This document shows positions 62,882 through 64,000 of a stretch of 64,000 bases of DNA, piece after piece. The stretch is from Embiotoca jacksoni (Eukaryota > Chordata > Actinopteri > Embiotocidae): assembly GCA_022577435.1 (NCBI GenBank), contig JAKOON010000006.1, positions 20,063,501 through 20,127,500 of the forward strand, read 5' to 3'. The notes under the pieces are model-generated. The model did no database searches and was not told the origin of the DNA. It was given only the letters and a program-made list of their open reading frames with translations. Position numbers and translations under genes: made by a program. Numbering within the stretch: the stretch's first letter is position 1; every line of letters begins with the position of its first letter.

Positions 62882-64000
62882 ATATTCAATTGAAAAATAT
62901 TTCCTCATAAAATGCTTGTTACTGATGAGAAACACTGGTATAGCACATGTGGCAAGGAGATGATTGGCTTTGATAACTGGGTGTGGCAAATAACTGACTA
63001 CTACAATGCAGAGATACAGAGTTTCAGTGTAATATCAAACACGTATACGATAGCCTGGCAGCGTGAGTCGTGTGTGGTAACAGATTAAAAATATTGCTTT
63101 TTCAGTTGGATTCAGTTTAACGTTTCGAGACCACCCTCTGAGGGTTTCCCAACCACTGATATTTTTCATGCTTCTTGATCAGCTCCGCAGAGAAATTAGA
63201 AATTTAAATTATTGATGCTTAACACTTTCTCTCCCCTTCCCTCTGTCTCCCTCCGTCCCTACTCACCACACAGTGGCAATAAATAACATCTGCTCCACAA
63301 ATTAATTCCCCCTCAACCCTTGTTGGCCTTCTTCATCATCTCCACCAGGTTTATGGGATAACTCTCCTATCAATTAAAGGCTAATTCTGTTAGCTGTCAT
63401 GTATGGAGCACCAGAGTATTTCCTCAGCTTATGAAAATGCCAGCTCACTTTAAGGATGTGTCATTTCCAATAATACCTACACACTGTGGCCCTCTGAGGG
63501 AGAACATTGCATGTGAGTAATAGCACATATTAAAACGATTAAGGAGGTGGAAGCAATTGGGTGCTACTATAAATCCGAAATTAATTTAGTCAGTAGACCT
63601 TTGCCCTATGTTAATGCTAGTGTGCTGCCTACATGCCTGGGATAGTTAACTGTTAGTGAGTAAAAGTGAAAGTGAATGCTTTCTGTGACTTTTTATTTGC
63701 AATGCATTTACTGTATTTCTCGTAACTGATTCCGATTAATGCTGTTACATTCCTGTTCTACAGTCTCGTACGTTATACTGTAATCTGCTTCTTAAATTTG
63801 GTAATAAATATACTTTTTTGTTTTGTTTTGGGGGATTACACAGGCAGAGTTGTTGTGGTCAAAATGGACAAAGACAGATACATCCCCACACGCATACATC
63901 ACGTGTCGCTACATAAAATCCTGCCAACTACTCATCAACACCTACAGAGTTGGCATACCTGCATACAAGCACAGAGAAATCCAGTATGAAGCACCCCATT
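62881..64000. other. Non-coding stretch, enhancer-like composition at 63340-63610
   Basis: No gene was recognised. Positions 63340-63610 are free of low-complexity runs and contain homeodomain-type ATTA and TAATT words, CTAATTCTGTTAGCTGTC and AAATTAATTTAG. That texture is often seen in conserved non-coding elements near developmental genes. The frame at 63798-63989 has no known domain. Confidence 0.4.

Noticed and set aside
63798..63989. A terminal exon near the right edge, after GGGGGATTACACAG
   Set aside because: The acceptor-like tract is T/G-rich rather than pyrimidine-rich. The peptide is short and unfamiliar, and no donor is visible before the stop.

Overview
The window looks like a stretch of teleost fish nuclear genome, probably percomorph. 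This rests on its very dense CA/GT microsatellites (18 arrays longer than about 60 bp), on 5'-truncated L2-type LINEs, on Tc1/mariner relics, on a tRNA-derived SINE of the common fish type, and on several short non-autonomous DNA elements that I know as fish repeats. The species cannot be named from the sequence. I found no exon encoding a recognisable host protein. Nearly all long open frames are microsatellite read-through, antisense of transposons, or unremarkable by composition. The window is best read as intergenic or intronic DNA with at most a few candidate exons.

Layout. 1-14.8 kb: mostly AT-rich non-coding DNA with CA/GT arrays, a polypurine tract, a LINE-type 3' tail (about 4.4 kb) and a GC-richer block with splice-like signals (12.3-12.74 kb). 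14.9-15.9 kb: the best candidate for a host gene feature, a GC-richer block ending in a good splice donor and possibly a first exon. 16-24 kb: a 238-bp miniature element with a perfect 9-bp direct repeat at its edges (18.8 kb), a mariner transposase relic (20.2 kb) and a reverse-strand L2-type LINE (20.9-22.4 kb). 24-36 kb: a cluster of microsatellites, including opposed GT/CA arrays, a hAT-like miniature element (29.0 kb), a compound GT minisatellite (32.2-32.6 kb) and a long TCTA array (35.5 kb). 37-40.3 kb: two different Tc1-like transposon relics, the second with inverted repeats of about 130-160 bp. 40-58 kb: AT-rich DNA with two copies of an unclassified repeat (48.8 and 51.1 kb) and a decayed SINE. 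58.8-62.9 kb: a nested repeat block made of a LINE tail, a TAACGC-ended DNA element holding a GC-rich coding-like segment, an intact-looking tRNA-derived SINE and a forward-strand L2-type LINE. 62.9-64 kb: non-coding DNA whose composition resembles conserved enhancers.

No genes here form an operon or pathway. The recognisable protein-coding content is mobile-element enzymes (L2 reverse transcriptase, Tc1 and mariner transposases), all broken by stops, frameshifts or lost catalytic residues. Family names come from memory of conserved motifs and terminal sequences, not from a database search. I saw no convincing new biological system. The most useful leads are the candidate first exon, the coding-like segment carried at 60.0-60.4 kb, and the structured repeats.
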